Origin: Albula goreensis
Taxonomy: Eukaryota; Chordata; Actinopteri; Albuliformes; Albulidae
Reading direction: 5' to 3'
Assembly (NCBI GenBank): GCA_022829145.1
Contig: CM040742.1
Span: 15,924,131 to 15,988,130, forward strand
Length of the DNA stretch: 64,000 nucleotides
Part shown: positions 1 through 13,700 of the stretch, piece after piece
Layout: the number at the start of each line of letters is the position of its first letter
Position numbering within the stretch: position 1 is the stretch's first letter
Made by a program: the position numbers and the translations under genes
Notes under the pieces: model-generated
Databases searched by the model: none
Told to the model about the DNA's origin: nothing
The model's input: the letters and a program-made list of their open reading frames with translations, nothing else

Positions 1-2294
1 TCGTCTCTCATCTGTATTCATACATGACTTTGTCACTAATAATGAAGAGCCTATGGCTACATGTGAACTTTGGTGGAACATACCACATATCTGAAATGCA
101 CCCAAACTTCGCAGTTCTGATCAGTGGGTTGGTCAGCAGACTTGTTAAGGCACAAGTGACCTCAGTTTGATGTTGAGTCAGATATTAAAATGTAGGGAAA
201 AGGAAGCTCTTTCATCTTAAAGGATTCTCATATATGTACAAACTTGTACACTATCCAATACAGTCGTCCAGTCACAGCACAAAAGTGCATCTGTCCTGAT
301 TTCATGAAACTGCAAGAACAGCACAGAAATATTCACAGGGTGTATGTGTGTCAATGTTGGCTACGCAGATCTTAATTTGGACATCGTCATGTTGTCATAG
401 CTATTCAGTGATAAGGACATATATGCTTTAAAAATGTAAGAGTTAGAGAGCACCTGAACTGGTTGTCATAGGGATGACAAATTTAATAGAATTTGAGCTC
501 TCATTTATTTCATTGATTAATTTGCTGTAAAAATGGTGTACAGTATGATAATGTTCTTCATCAAAGAGAGAAACCGAGGGAAGAAATTCTACTCTTAAAC
601 AGCCAGCTCGCTTTTGTGTTTTATACCCCCATCTTTCATTGCTACATGCTGTACATTTAATGAGCCACTTATAATATAGAAAGCTATTTATACACTCACC
701 CATTTACCCACAGTGCAGTACCACATGTACAACTGTGTAACCATCTCTTGTCTCTCTGTCTCTGTTTCTCTCTCTCTTTCACTCTCTTTCTGTCTCTGGA
801 ACTTCGCTGTGGATGTTGATCACAGAGAGCAATTCTGTCCAGTCAATACGGTGAAGTTCCCGAATGTCTAACAGAATACCTCAGGGAAGAAGAAAAAGGT
901 TCCAAAAAGAGAAAGAGAGAGCGAGAAAGCACATTGTGTATTCCTACAGTACACCCCCTTTGCTCTGTCCAGCTCGTTTAGGTTTCTTGTCCCGTGAGGA
1001 GTAATGAGGCGTCGGGAGCACCTCCATTAAGGCGGGGGGTGGAGGGCGCGCGGTGAAAGCAATTCCATCTGTAATGCCACTGCTGGGAAAGGCTGGTGCC
1101 TTCCCAGTGGCATCGCTGGCTGTCCGATGATTGCTGGCAGAGTGTGACATTGAGCGATGACATGGATCCGTCTCGCGAGAGAAACCGGATCAGCCCTTGA
1201 TTCCATCAGCTCCCCACAAACCACCATCACACCACTGCCCCCCACAACCCCCCACCCCACCCCACAGACCTCACCACGTGCAGCATCACATCCACATTAT
1301 CTGCAGTCTGGCAGGAAGTGTGGCCCTGGGCCCTAATAACTGCATTTGTCAATATACCGCAGGCACTCTTCAGATGCCTTTATTTACATAGAGAGGGCTA
1401 CTGCTTTGGCCTCATTGATTGTTGTCCCCTGGGTGCACAATGTTTCGAACCAACACAGATACAGTTCTTGACTCCATCCACATATGTCCCACACTTAAAT
1501 TCACAATTAAACACAAGGGGGGTTGTCACTGTTTTGGCACTCACTTATATTAGCCCTCCAATCTATGCCTGTGGAGACTAGAAGAAGCATTATATTAATT
1601 TTTAAGTCAAAGGGAGTCAAGGAGGGGCACGTATTAAGAGGCAGTGCATGGACATGCCTCACCATAAGTGTTTTCAAAGGGCTGGTTGTCCTATTGCCTG
1701 AGCAGTTGTGTTGTGCCTGAAGCGTTCAGTTACTGAGGGGAAGTGATCAGAATCAGAAGAGTTCTTACTGAATTCAATCATCTAGCTGTATAAGAGGGAT
1801 CAGGCCTGGATGTCAACCAAGCCTCTGTTTGATGTCAGGCTTCTGGCTGCATTTTTATGGCCTGCTGTCATGGCGACTGTGTCAGTGATCGGCCTACCAC
1901 GTGGGCAGGAGGTCCTTGACAGCCGTTGCGATGAGGGAGGGCAAAGGACACCTCCCTCTTCTCTCTTCGCCACTATCACTTTTCCCTTTCTATCTGTGTC
2001 TCCTGCTCGTGTCATCCTCACAATGAAACAAGACTTCTGAATTCTTGGTGGAGGAGGAAACGCATATGTCATCATTGACGTCAGCTGACCTTTTTTTTCA
2101 TCTTTTCAGATTTGCAACGCTCCATCACGCTCAATATACGGCTTAATTACCAAAGCAGTTCAGTCTGTGGTAAATTGGCCAACGCATGGGTGGAAGCTTG
2201 TGAGTGTGACATTGTGGTGGACTGAAAGCCTCTTAGATAAATGACTAAGAGCAGAACAGAAGTGACAGAGTGTGTAGGTGCATCTGTAAAGGTT

Positions 2295-2296
<2 letters not shown>
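1..2296. other. noncoding DNA, upstream intron or flank
   Basis: No gene was recognised. There is a CT-rich stretch at about 740-800 and a GA-rich stretch at about 885-930. A GC- and CpG-richer block at about 1000-1200 and another at about 1800-2090 look less like neutral DNA and could be regulatory. Open frames here are short and resemble no family. Confidence 0.6.
2076..2083. promoter_or_regulatory. full palindromic CRE motif (TGACGTCA)
   Basis: TGACGTCA is the consensus CREB/ATF binding palindrome and sits in a non-repetitive stretch. The match is exact, but a single 8-mer can occur by chance about once per 65 kb, so function is only a possibility. Confidence 0.25.

Positions 2297-2366
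<70 letters not shown>
2297..2366. repeat. (TG)n microsatellite
   Basis: An uninterrupted TG run of 70 bases. The open frame beginning with alternating Cys-Val across it is a simple-repeat artefact. Confidence 0.97.
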
Positions 2367-2367
<1 letters not shown>

Positions 2368-2776
2368 CAGGATTCTAAGGTGTATCAGGGCCGCAGGAGC
2401 TGGACTTATTGCTTGTCCAGGATTGGGGATTTTGTCACCAGACTAGGGCTATTAACTGCTTACAGAGCTCGACAGAGCTGGCTGACAACTTTTAAGTCTG
2501 GTCAGCAAACAGAAGGTCTGTCTGGCTGGCAAGTTTCACATGCATTATCTATCTCACTATGCCACATAGGTGTGTCACACACACCTCAGATTCTGCCAGT
2601 AAAGCAACCTCCCCAGCACCCCCCAAACCCCCCATCCCAGCGAAGGTTATTTAACAAGAGCTCTGGAGGTTACAGTCCCCTGCTGGAAAATGACACACGC
2701 AGTCCTCTTAGGCTGCAAAATGTGCGGGCGTCAGGAAGGCAGAACTTACTGCTGACTCTCTCTCGTTAAAGACATT

Positions 2777-2799
2777 TGTGTGTGTGTGTGTGTGTGTGT
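2777..2799. repeat. short (TG)n microsatellite
   Basis: A perfect TG run of 23 bases. Confidence 0.9.
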
Positions 2800-4269
2800 T
2801 AGCTCACAGAGGTTTGTGCCATCTCTAAACAGAAATACCTTGTCAGATGGCTGCCCTCTTACTTGGTTGTAATCTTGTTTTTTTTTTCTTGCAAAGATGC
2901 AAACAAATCCTATTAGACCCTTTCTCATCCTTAGACAACATCGCTTTTGATTATTCTGTGTAACGCATTCAGAGATTTATAAACACATCTTTCTCTAGAA
3001 ATTATTTTTTGAAAATGAATAAGCAAGTAGAGAGCTTGGTTCAATATTAATCTATGATGATTTGAAACCCTGAAATATTTCCTCTTTTTTTTGGGTCTTT
3101 CTGTCTGTGTTGGGCAGATTTTCGGTAAGCCACACTTAGGTAGTGCAGGCTTTACACAGTTCTCATTTGTCATTCTTCTAAGGGCAGAATGGAGGGTTAG
3201 GATGGTAACTGAACATAATGGCCCGCTTGCATAGTCCATAATGAGCTTTTATCTTCCATTGTAACTGTCATTGCCTCTTGTTTATGCTCCGTTATTAATG
3301 CTTTCTATGACTGATACGGTATAAGAGGCACCCACACGGTAATTGCAACGCTCAGACTTGCACTGCAAACTCTACATCATGTACAACAGCTCATACAGGG
3401 AAAATAAAAAGTGATTACATTTTTGTATTTATATTTTTTGAGGTGCGGGTGGGATTCGTAATGGGAGAGAAGGGAGGGCAGGGGGGTTGGGGGCGCGTAT
3501 GTGTCAAAGTGAGCAGTCTGTGCCATCTACCATCCATCTGCACTGTGTGCCAGGAGCAGGATTTTGTCTGTAACTATAACCAGATTGAAGTTTCTGGCAA
3601 GAGCTCTGCAGAGTAAACAGGTCCCCCGTCCCTGTTGCACAAATCAATGGAGCAAAGACCGGTGGCCTCTGTGAGGACTCATGTTTGCGACTTAAAAAAA
3701 GAGGGGGGAGCTGACCCTTTCTGTGGATGAGTCAAAGGCAGGGGGTTTGTTGAGAGTTTTTATCACCAGAGGGGGGGTTTTAACAAAAAAAAAAAACATT
3801 AAATCCATTAGAGACAAACAAACAAACAGCAGAGACAATTAGCATCCTGCCAAGTGTTTTCAGTAGAGAGAGGAGGCAGCAGTCTATTCATTTGCATGAC
3901 AGAGGCAAGCTTTAATTATTCAGCGCGACCTTGTTTGATCAATACCACAGAGCAGCGTTCCTCCGGTGGGGTGGTCTGAGGGTCTGGAGCCGGTCCTCCA
4001 TTATACATGAGAGAGAAAGAGGAAAATGAGACAGAGGAAGAAAGAAAAGGGGAGAGAGAGAGACATGAACCTGCGATGTTCTGGTTACTCAACCATGACA
4101 GACATGTTACATTTTAGATCACAAACTTGAGCATCTCACTTACAGTGAAAAATCTATTGCTAAAATAATTCAACTCCCAGTGCTATTTGAATTCTGAATT
4201 AGAGTATTGTCACTTCTTTGTTCCGTTATCACTGGACTGTCAGTCTCCACCTGCCACATGGGTGGGACC
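2800..4269. other. noncoding DNA with conserved-looking blocks
   Basis: No gene was recognised. About 3240-3400 and 3840-3990 are free of simple repeats and contain motifs common in developmental enhancers, such as the POU octamer ATTTGCAT at 3890-3897 and a nearby TTAATTATT. G-rich runs occur at about 3470-3490 and 3768-3777, and an A run near 3785. Confidence 0.5.
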
Positions 4270-4505
4270 ACAGACGTGGATCACTGGGTGACAGTGTAAT
4301 ATGGTAATATGATGGGGGGCAGGTTCAAATCCCTGGTGGGGCACTGCTGTTTGACCTATGAGCAAAGTGCTTTAGCTGCAGTCAAAAAAATCCAGCTAGA
4401 TAAATGGATAAATTTTTTTTTTTTTTTTTTTTTTTTTTAAGTTGTAATCTGTGTAAGTCCCAATGGATAAGGGTGTCTGCCAAGAAAATAAGTACATATA
4501 TGTAA
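4270..4505 (+). repeat. tRNA-derived SINE (worn)
   Basis: The head has a polymerase III B-box-like GGTTCAAATCC at 4322-4332. It is followed by the fish SINE body pattern GGCACTGCTGTTTGACC..GAGCAAAGTGCTTTA and CCAGCTAGATAAATGGATAA. The 3' part GTGTAAGTCCCAATGGATAA, then GGGTGTCTGCCAA, matches the shared V-SINE-type tail. A T run at 4413-4438 splits body and tail and is an internal expansion or insertion. Family knowledge supports a teleost SINE; the exact subfamily was not determined. Confidence 0.75.
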
Positions 4506-4929
4506 AGTCATGGCTCAACTGTGTCAACTCTTTACCTTATTCTGAATGCTGCCTTTAAGCCTTGTAACTCAAGACTGCTCTGTCCAGATCCTTACCTTAT
4601 CCCGTGTACTGTCTTTAAGCTTTGCCTGTCTTGTCAGTCAAAATTGAAATTCTGTTTGATATAGAACTCTTCTGCAAGGGAACTGTCCCAGAGTGCTTTG
4701 CAGGGCACTCTGCACTGAAACAGATATAAGCGGATATAACATGAAAAGAGTGAGCAGCAATATAGGGGAAAACTGGGTATTGGATCTAATGAGACGTGCT
4801 CAAACAATGCTATCCCTATGGGGCACCACATAGTGAGATACAGTTTTTAGGACAGAGCAGTTTTCTCAAGAAGCGATGAACAGAAACACCACAAACACAT
4901 CCACAAAAAATAATCTCAATTTTCTACAG

Positions 4930-5010
4930 ACCCCGATTTACGATGGGGTTATGTTCTGATAAACCCATCGTAAGCGGAAAATTTCGTATGTTGAAAATCC
5001 ATACAGTTTA
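4930..5010. mobile_element. DNA transposon terminus fragment, Tc1/mariner (pogo/Tigger-like) candidate
   Basis: TTACGATGGG (4938-4947) pairs perfectly with CCCATCGTAA (4964-4973). The motif order (TTACGATGGGGTTA..TGATAAACCCATCGTAAG..GAAAAT..CGTA) is like the ends of pogo/Tigger-type elements known from vertebrates. No partner end or transposase was found nearby, so this is a fragment. The family assignment is from memory and uncertain. Confidence 0.4.
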
Positions 5011-8000
5011 TGTGAAGGTTCATGTATAATAGTTTACATATTGTAAAGTAAACTTATTCAGTCAGTGTTTCCCCCAAAGAATGTATAGTGGAGCTGTGCC
5101 ATGATGTTTCCTTTTCTTGTGTCAAGGTGTGAAATTAGCAGTGACAACTGATTTACCCATTCACATGAAAAAATGTGAAAAGGAAAGTGAAACTCATGAT
5201 AGCACTTTTAATAGACTTCTAATGCACTTATGCAAGGCAACATTCCTGACTAATACAGTTGCTGTATTTGTTGTGATCTCTGAATTCAGAACACATTATG
5301 CACCACCTCATAATCAGAATTCTGGGGAGACCATGGTGTGTTTCTTTATCACAGGCACTTCAAGACTTTTTACAGTGGCCTCCAAAGTCACTCTCATGGG
5401 ACAGTGAGCTGGATTCATTTCACATTTGGCCTTTACTCTGCCTCACAAATTGATTCAAGAGCGCACAGGATCTGAAGAGCCCAACTAGCACCAAAACTAA
5501 TGGGAAAAAATATTTTTAGTTTGCATTGAAAGTGACACTTGAATTTAATTGGAACAAAAAATTAGTTACTTTAATGACAAGTTGAATACAGGTTGTTGTG
5601 CAGTTGAATAAATACAGGAGTGACATTTGCCTTCAGTTTCACCTGACCAAAGGTAGTCTGATTCCAGTCCTGTTGTACTGTTTACAGGTATAAGCTCTAC
5701 CTCTATTTTCAGCATACATTGATCTTGATTCAGTTAACATTTGTTACTATGTTAAAAAATTTCAGTTAAAGTGTAAAATAAACTCTTTTAACTGTTAAAA
5801 TGTTTTTAGTGTGTGTTTTTGAAGAGGTAAAGTCACTCTTATTTGTATGCACAAGGTCAGGGCCAATGTTCGCAGCACCTAACCCACTATGTCATGAGGG
5901 TCCTTTTTGCCTGCCTGGTTCCAGAACCCACAGAACAAAATGTGCAAAACGGGACACTGGCCCTCTGTGTTGAATGGGGATTGAGCTGCTCCGTGTTGAT
6001 ACAGAGTAAATTAAGTTCAGGTGGATGTGGAATGTGAAGGGGGACAAGAGAAAGGAGAATAAATAGAAGGGGTGACAGGAGAGGGAGTCTGCTCGCCCCT
6101 GTGATGTACCCATCTCGTAGCAGAGGCCTGATAGCTCTGTAGAGCATTATATTCCAGCCCGCACTGAGCTAGCTGCCTTGTACGAATGACACATTTAGGG
6201 CAAAGCATGACACCCTGTCACAGAGCCACCCAGGACCTCACAAGAAACATGGCTCCTCTTTTTGTTTGAGTCTAGTAATGTCATTATACGGGCCGTCTGT
6301 GTCAAGTGTAAAACGCTGACATAAGTTGTAGTTATCAAGTAGGCATACAGTGTCGGTGGGAGGGGGGAGGGGACTGAATTCCCATGGTCCAGCTCGACAC
6401 GAGAATCTTGGAGAGCTGTATTTGATGCAGACAAGGACACACACTGCCTGGGATGGCCCAGGAAGGTTCTGCTGCAAGACAGAATCATATTCAGATGTAA
6501 AAGCAAAAAGGGATCAAAGCGGGACCTTGAATGAGAGCTGATCTGCTTCAGATGCCTTGAAATAAACCGGCAAAAACGTACACCTGTAAACTGTACTATA
6601 TGAGTACAAACATGAGTAGTTGCAGTTTAAATAAGCTGCTAGAATGGAGCTGATATCATAAACTGCTTGTAGATGACTTCCGTATTAAGACATTTTATTT
6701 AAAAGGATTTAAGGAGTTTATTTGAAATTCAATATAATGCATGATATAATCTATGAAATCTTATTCATTTGGATGTCAAAATTAAAATTTTAATTCAGGT
6801 GGCACAAGTGTCTGAGGGTAATCCATTTAGCGGGTTTGCTTTATTACCCTATGAAGGATTGTATGGGAGAACTTGGAGTGTTGTGTTTTTTAAAGAATTG
6901 TATGTAACATTGACCTTGTTGTTTATCATACTCTTGTCTTATCAGCCTTGGGTTTACAGCCGAAACACTCAATACATGAACAGAACTGACTCATTTGAGA
7001 CTCATACCTAGTCAGGGCTGTGGGTTGCTGTAGTGGACTACAAAGTGGTGCTTTAGGGTTGAGGAGCAGTGTTTGTAACAATGGAGGGAACACATTTTTA
7101 TGACAGGGGTAGAAATTTGTTAAAGGTACTAGGATGTACTTTTTTCCAAACAGAGAGGTCCTAATGCATTCAATAACTGACTGCAGCTCAGAATAGAAGC
7201 GAAGATGGTCATGGTGCTGAAAAACAGGGTTGACACAGTGCCAAATGCACAACAGACTTCAGGCAAAAGGACGAGGAGGCATGTCAAAATGGCCTTCTTG
7301 TCATCAAACAACAATTATTGTTCCAATAATAACTTTGTGGACTGTAGCATTACGCTGCTTTCTGTTAGAGCTTTAATTCCCAAGCTCGATGATGATTGGC
7401 TTAGCTGGGTCCAATCCCAACATGCATGAACAGTCATCAGCCCAAGGCTGACCAAATCCCACAGATACTACCTAGAGTATGTCCTGAACTTGAGGTCTGG
7501 AAAAGTAATCGTATGCCTCACTCAATAAAGCATAGTAAACTTTTCTGCGGTATAGTACTAACAGTGTATCTCTCTGATATCCATATAGTGTAGACTAAAA
7601 AGGAATTTGTATGCCTTTATAAGCTGTTTTTTAAAGTGCTTTACAATGTGCTTCAACCTTTGATGAGTAGTTTTATATTCCCATGCCCCATAGCATGAGC
7701 ATGGGTACTAACTCTCTGAAGTCAAAACTATGTAGGCTACATGAAGAAAAACACTCACATTCAAGTTTAGGAAAAAGGGTTTAAAAAACAAAGAATTTAT
7801 CAGATTCATCAATTTATCAGACACCAGATTAGGCACACTTTTCAAGTATGGTACCTGTGTCCATTTGTCTCTATTTACCAACTTTATAAAGTACATACAG
7901 TCCCTATAAATTTGACTCAGTGTGTGATGCACAACAGCAGGCCAGCCAATGGTTTGTAGAGGCTAGCACATGGAGGGTTTCATTACCTCTTTTAAGAGTG

Positions 8001-10075
8001 TAAGACCAGAAATTATTATTTTATGACCTGTGATAACTTTCCTTGCTTTAGTGCTCACAGAAACAGTCTGTTTTTTGTGGGGGGTGGGGGGCAAGGATGG
8101 AGGATGGGGTCCAGGTTGTTTCTATCACATATGGTTTGTACAAGCATACATCATCTTTGAGCGGTGACCCATATGGCTGAACTGTGTTCACGTCAGGTCC
8201 TCCAGGTCACTGCCCATGTTTATGAATTCAGTCCCAGCATGCCATATGCTCTGTTCATATCTCTGCCAACTCAGTACTGAAGTCATTTTAACCTCTTGTG
8301 GAGTTTGCTCCTGGGGCACTTTGAATGAATAACAAAAATGATTGATACATAAATGCCTTTATTTGATATTCGCTATGTATTGACATTTCATACTTGCTTG
8401 TTTATTTGTTTCTTTCAAAAAGCATTTCAGCAATTCCAGTTGTGCTCAAAGCAACATTTGTCTGACAGAAACTCTAGTTGCCCACTGTTGAAAGCTCTTT
8501 TGTTGAAAGCCAGAGGGTGGGGAAAAAAACAAGAAGAGCAATACACAGCACATGGTTTGTTGCTTATGCCATACCTGTGGGAAACAATGCATTATGGGAA
8601 CAATGAAAGGAAACGCCCACAAGAAATAGAGAGAACAGTACAGGACAGCTCTTAAGTATGGAGACTGTAATCCACTGGGTGGCGGTCAGACGGGCCTACA
8701 TCCTGTGCCTGCATGAGCCTGCAGCCTGCTGAAGATGAGTAATTGTGCTCTATTACCGCCATCTGAGGAGGGCCAGGCTTGCGCAACTGCCTCAAATACA
8801 ACAGCTATTGCCGGGAATTTCATGGTCTGTGGGAGTGCCTCAATTTGTTACACAGGCAATGCTTTTATACAAAAAATAAGAAGCAAAAAAATAAATAAAT
8901 AAACATGCCGTGAGTAAGTCTATTAAACCATTCATTTTGTCTTTTTTTTTTGTCTTACTCATTTCTGTGGATATTTTCCTGGAAATGCTGGCTTCTTGGA
9001 ATGGCACAGGCACCTGTTGCTCTATGGTAACAAATGCAGCATGACAAGGTGTAAATGTCAGAGGATAATAGAGGCGTGAGAGCTCAGCTCCCACCCCAGT
9101 CTAGCCACTGAGAGTGTGTCAGCGCTAGGCCTTGATCAGCTTTGTCTGAGCCTCCGACACTTTTATCTCCTCCTCTGGTTTTTAAATCTGACAATCTAAT
9201 TACTCCAAGCACAGTGGTGGCGTTCGCCCGTACCCGCATCGTTTTTTTTTTTTTCAAGGGCTCTGAGCCGAAACGAGCCCTAATTACTGCGCACCTCACA
9301 ATTACACGGCTCCTCTTCTCTCCAGATCTTCCCTAGATTAAGGGGGCTCTTGTGGAGGAGGCGCCGGTGGGGTCGGAGGGGGACATTGTGAATGGCAATG
9401 TTCATGCGACATCAGAAAGGTGACGTAAACACCTTCTTTAGCGCAATAAGCATAAGTAACAGAACAAAAAATGCAATAATGCTATCGTAACCCTTGTTTC
9501 CCACCATGCAATTTTTTTTTAATCTGTTGATTAAATCTTAACACAGTGAAAAGAATAGATTGATTTTCCTTTCTTTTTCTCTGTCTCTGTATTGCTTTCT
9601 CACACAAACATATACACATGCACATTTCATATCAATTGAAAGACATTTTTCCATCACTTCTGAACATTGAAGTGTAACATCATCTGGCAGCTATCAAATA
9701 ACAAAATAATGCCAAGTGACTGTATTATTGAAACGACTGTGAAACAATCAAATATTTCTACAATGTATATGTTACAGCATGTTTTTGTAGATCTTTGTAT
9801 AATTTATAACTTGAGATTTTTTTTTGCTGTTTTTAACTTTGACCACCCCATTTAGGGAAAAAGCATGCATTAATGAAGAAAATCTCAGTTACAGAACTTG
9901 AATGAATAACATAATGCACAATAATACCAAAAAAAAAAAACTTGCCATTGAAATTGAATATTTGTCACCTTTCAGTATAGCAGAGGTAGTTTTCTTTTCT
10001 GTCTCCCTTCTCATTTTCTCTCGCTCACTCTATCTTTCACTCCATCCTTCTCCATATCTCTCTCTATTCTCCTTT
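5011..10075. other. noncoding DNA, no gene seen
   Basis: About 5 kb of mostly AT-rich sequence with many stops in all frames and no recognisable exon. Blocks at about 8670-8830 and 9090-9330 stand out as repeat-poor and CpG-bearing; the latter has two TAATTA homeodomain cores, at 9197-9202 and 9281-9286. The 96-residue frame at 5120-5407 and others resemble no family I know. Confidence 0.55.
9090..9330. promoter_or_regulatory. candidate conserved noncoding element
   Basis: A non-repetitive block with two TAATTAC sites and a moderate number of CpGs, clearly different from the AT-rich flanks. A T run at 9242-9254 interrupts it. Conservation could not be tested; the call is by composition and motif content only. 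Confidence 0.25.
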
Positions 10076-10299
10076 TTAATGATTTTCCTCAGAGACTTGA
10101 TGAGATACAGGGTCGGGGCAAGGGCCACCTGTGGGATCTCTCCTCCGCATCTGCTGCAGACTGAATGACAGTGTTTGTCTTTGTCTGTGCTCAGACTGAT
10201 GGCACAAAACTCCCTCTTGATTCCTAGCCTGAGAGTCCCTTTTTAGGCTTTTGGTAATGTAGTGTACCGCTGATTTGGACCTGTTGGGTGTAAGAGGGC

Positions 10300-10660
10300 A
10301 TACCGTCAGGGTTGTGGTGGAGTACAACATGATAGTGGGTTGGATCCAGGTCAGTGAGGTGCGTGGTGAAGGAGTGGATGTGAAATGGGGACGGATAAGG
10401 GTGATGGATCCGACTGGAAATGGATCAAGATGTGCCGCTGGGCCCCGCATCTCCTGGATGGAGTAAGACAGAGTTGATGGAACAGAACCGAGAGGGAACA
10501 GGACGCGGCCATGGCGGGATGCCAAGATTCCGGGGTGCAAACAGATGAGAAACAGGAGAAAGTGTGGTGGTGAAATGGATCCAGAATGGAATAAGATGAG
10601 GGATCCAGGCCTAATCAATGAATCTGAAAATGTAAATGGAATGAAAATGGATTTTAGGCA
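10300..10660. repeat. degenerate GGATCC / ATGGA-rich cryptic repeat
   Basis: The motif TGGATCC and variants (GGATCCAG, GGATCCGA, ATGGATCAAG) recur about every 30-100 bases within purine-rich sequence. No clean unit length is seen, so this may be an old minisatellite. The purine bias keeps a 235-residue frame open on the minus strand (10076-10783). Its Ser/Pro/His-rich translation resembles nothing known, and I judge it non-coding. Confidence 0.4.
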
Positions 10661-10783
10661 GGGGCGACTGAGTGCATAGCTCGCAGGAGGAGGACGCGCT
10701 GACTTTGAAACACTGTGTGACATTGAAAAAGTTTTCATTATACACTTGATAACGCAATCCCCATCAGTCCACCCAAGATGCAA

Positions 10784-13700
10784 ATTCAGACTTGTAGCAA
10801 GCTACATTGAAATAGTGTAAGGCAGGGGAATATGGGTTGCCTTGCTTTGTGGTAGTGCGTGTGTAGTCTCTTTGAAGCATAGAAAGTGTCGTTGCAAACC
10901 CACTAGCATGTACCTGGTTGACATTCTTATCATCACTATAAGAGAAGTGTGGCAATTTACTGATAACTTCACTTATGCCTATAGAATCTGACAAGTGTAA
11001 TGGAAACCGTTTTATGCTTGCTGTAATTTTAAATTATTATTAAAAGTTTTTTAATTTCAGAATTGATTTCACGTGGTGTTGAAACACTTGGATGTATGTG
11101 AAGTCATAATATTCATCACTGAATATGCAAAACAAAGAAGCCAAGATTTCCTAGAAAATTGTTCTAGTTACCAGTTTGGTCTTTTTTTAAACATCCATGA
11201 TCTTCATACATAGGTCAACTAAATACATTGGAGTTGGAATCTGGTCTGAAAGCATACTAAGCCCAAATGCTGGAGCATAAACACTTATTAATGTCCTCTT
11301 GCAATATTCAAATTCCCCATGCAAATTTAACCATACAGAGAAATTAGTGCAAATATTCACAAATATGAAGAAAATAGAAATAAGGTTTGTTGTATTTTTG
11401 TTGAAGGAGTACTGGGTGCTCTTATTTCAGTGGCTTTTTGTCAAAGTTACACGGTTTTCTTTGCAGTAACAATATAACTACTGTTACTATAGATAGAAGA
11501 GACATCATCACAGCTTTTAAGCCCACCTTGATCTAATTGGCTGTCTGTTGAACTGGCCCCTGATCATGTCCAATCATGTTGGCTCCCCTCAGTGTCACCA
11601 AGTAAACTTGCCTGGCTGGATTTACCTCATGATTCCCCTCATGGCTCTGACCATGAACAGAACAGTACTCTATTCACTCCCTGTATCCTCACAGCATTTT
11701 GCTCGTGCCATTTAATTTAAAAACATAATGTAGTGTTACTTTCTCAGTTTCCTCAGCAATGACGTTGGCAGATGTTACAATTAGCGAACCGTTTTGCATG
11801 AGAATGTTAAAAAGGTAACATTAACAGTTAATTAAATTAGTTCCTGTGGATAGAAGGGGCACTGGATCTGATGATCAAATTAAGCAGAAGCTCTTGTGTA
11901 CATTTTGCTTCAGAGAGATGGATGGTGGCACATCGTCTTTTTTGTAATGGTGTTTGAGAATCTGTGTTACGGTCACACCCTGTTCTCTCCAAGAGCATTA
12001 AAAACCAATCTAGAGGGATATAAGGGAATGTAATTGTGTCAGACGATTTATTTATTTCTTGGAAAACTGCTTACAGGGAGCCCCCCTGCTGACAGCCTGA
12101 TCCGCAAAGCCGACTGATAGGTTGCGATAGCATTTCAGAGGCGGCGGTCTGCTTTAATCTGCTTTCACGTCTGTGCGGTGGTGCTATGGGAATGCGTGCC
12201 ATGCATCGCCATGACACCACAGATGACTGCTCTTCCTCCTCTGCTTATAGTGGGCAGAGGTGTGTCACCTGAGCAGACCATAGAAATGGGGTTTTCTGTC
12301 CATATTACCATATGATTTGCAAAACCTGTTAATATAAACAGTGTGTTTGGTACATGTCTGCTGAACATTTCGGTCTTTTTCATTAACCCATGCTAGCTGT
12401 TTATTAAGTTTGTTAGATCTGATACAATTTCAGTGTCTGTTTCTGCTGGTGTATCATAAGGAACTACCTTTCCATGCACCCTGAAGTGATACACTGTGTG
12501 AATTTTGTAATGGCTAGCTAAATACTGCATCTTTTAAATATAATGATAAACAGAAATTTTTATCTGCCAGGCAAAACAGTTCACCTGGCAGTCAGTTCCT
12601 TTTGTCTTCTCCACTGAAGGCACTTGTGGTTCATTACTGAGAAAGGCTGTAGTACACACTTATACCTTTGTCATAATAAGTGTAAAATGGAGGCTGCTTT
12701 TGCTCTATCAGTAGCTATTAGCTTGTGTGAGGGTGCTAGGTAGGAGAGAAGTTTGAGTGACCTCTTGTCAGAACATCACCAGGAGAAAAGTTCCATTCCT
12801 CATCCATGTCTTCATTGGTCTCACTCTCTGTGGTCATGGCCTCCTGCAGTCTCCCAAAGGCTGGGAGGCTATATAGTGCACTGTATAGTGAATAGGAAAG
12901 TGATTTCAGACACAGCCCACCCGGCCCCTCAGGGCTGTGGACATTGTGGGCCTTGTAGGTATGCACGGCTGAGCCTCACTGACAATCAGCCTCAGGTTTT
13001 ACTGACAGTCTAGCCCCATTATAAAAGCACGGTCTGCTGCACCTTTGTAGAGATACCCTGCTGGACATGGCCTCTGCATGGTGTGGGCTACTCATAACCC
13101 TCTTTGAGGCCTGTTCTGCCAGCCTTTGCTGCCTATCTCTGAGGGACCGTGTTCCACTGCTGACCCCTTCAGTGTCTTACTAAGTCTCAGCCTCTGTCCA
13201 AGGCTTTACTAAACGTCTTAGACAGGCGCTGTGATTAGAGGCATTCCGGGGGCCTCCCACAGAAAAAAAAATTGTCATGCTTTCAGCTCTGTGCTGTTGC
13301 TACTTGTCGCATGTTGTGGAAAGATGAAAAGAAAAAAAAGCATTTTTTTCTGTGTCACTGTTCGTCCTTTGTGTAATGTAGCAACATCTCTATATAGAAG
13401 TGGTGGGGGGTTGGGAATTTGGCCAACAACAAAACAAGCTAGTTGAAATCCCAGGTGAGAAACTGCTTTTGTGCTCCTGAGGGATGCACTTAAAATGTTT
13501 TGCTTGAGAAACAAGCAGTTGCATTTCTGGATAATAAATGAAAAATGAGAGTGTCCACCAAACTGATGCACACAGTCGAGCTTTGATGACTGCATGAGTT
13601 TGGGCCTGTTGTGATGGTATGCGCTCAAAGTGTACACATAACAGGGAGAGGTGAAATATAGACATGGAACTCTGCGCCTGTCCAGGCTGTGCAGTTGAAA

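Noticed and set aside
10076-10783. 235-residue minus-strand frame as a gene
   Set aside because: Ser/Pro/His-rich, no known domain, sits on a cryptic repeat; kept only as an observation.
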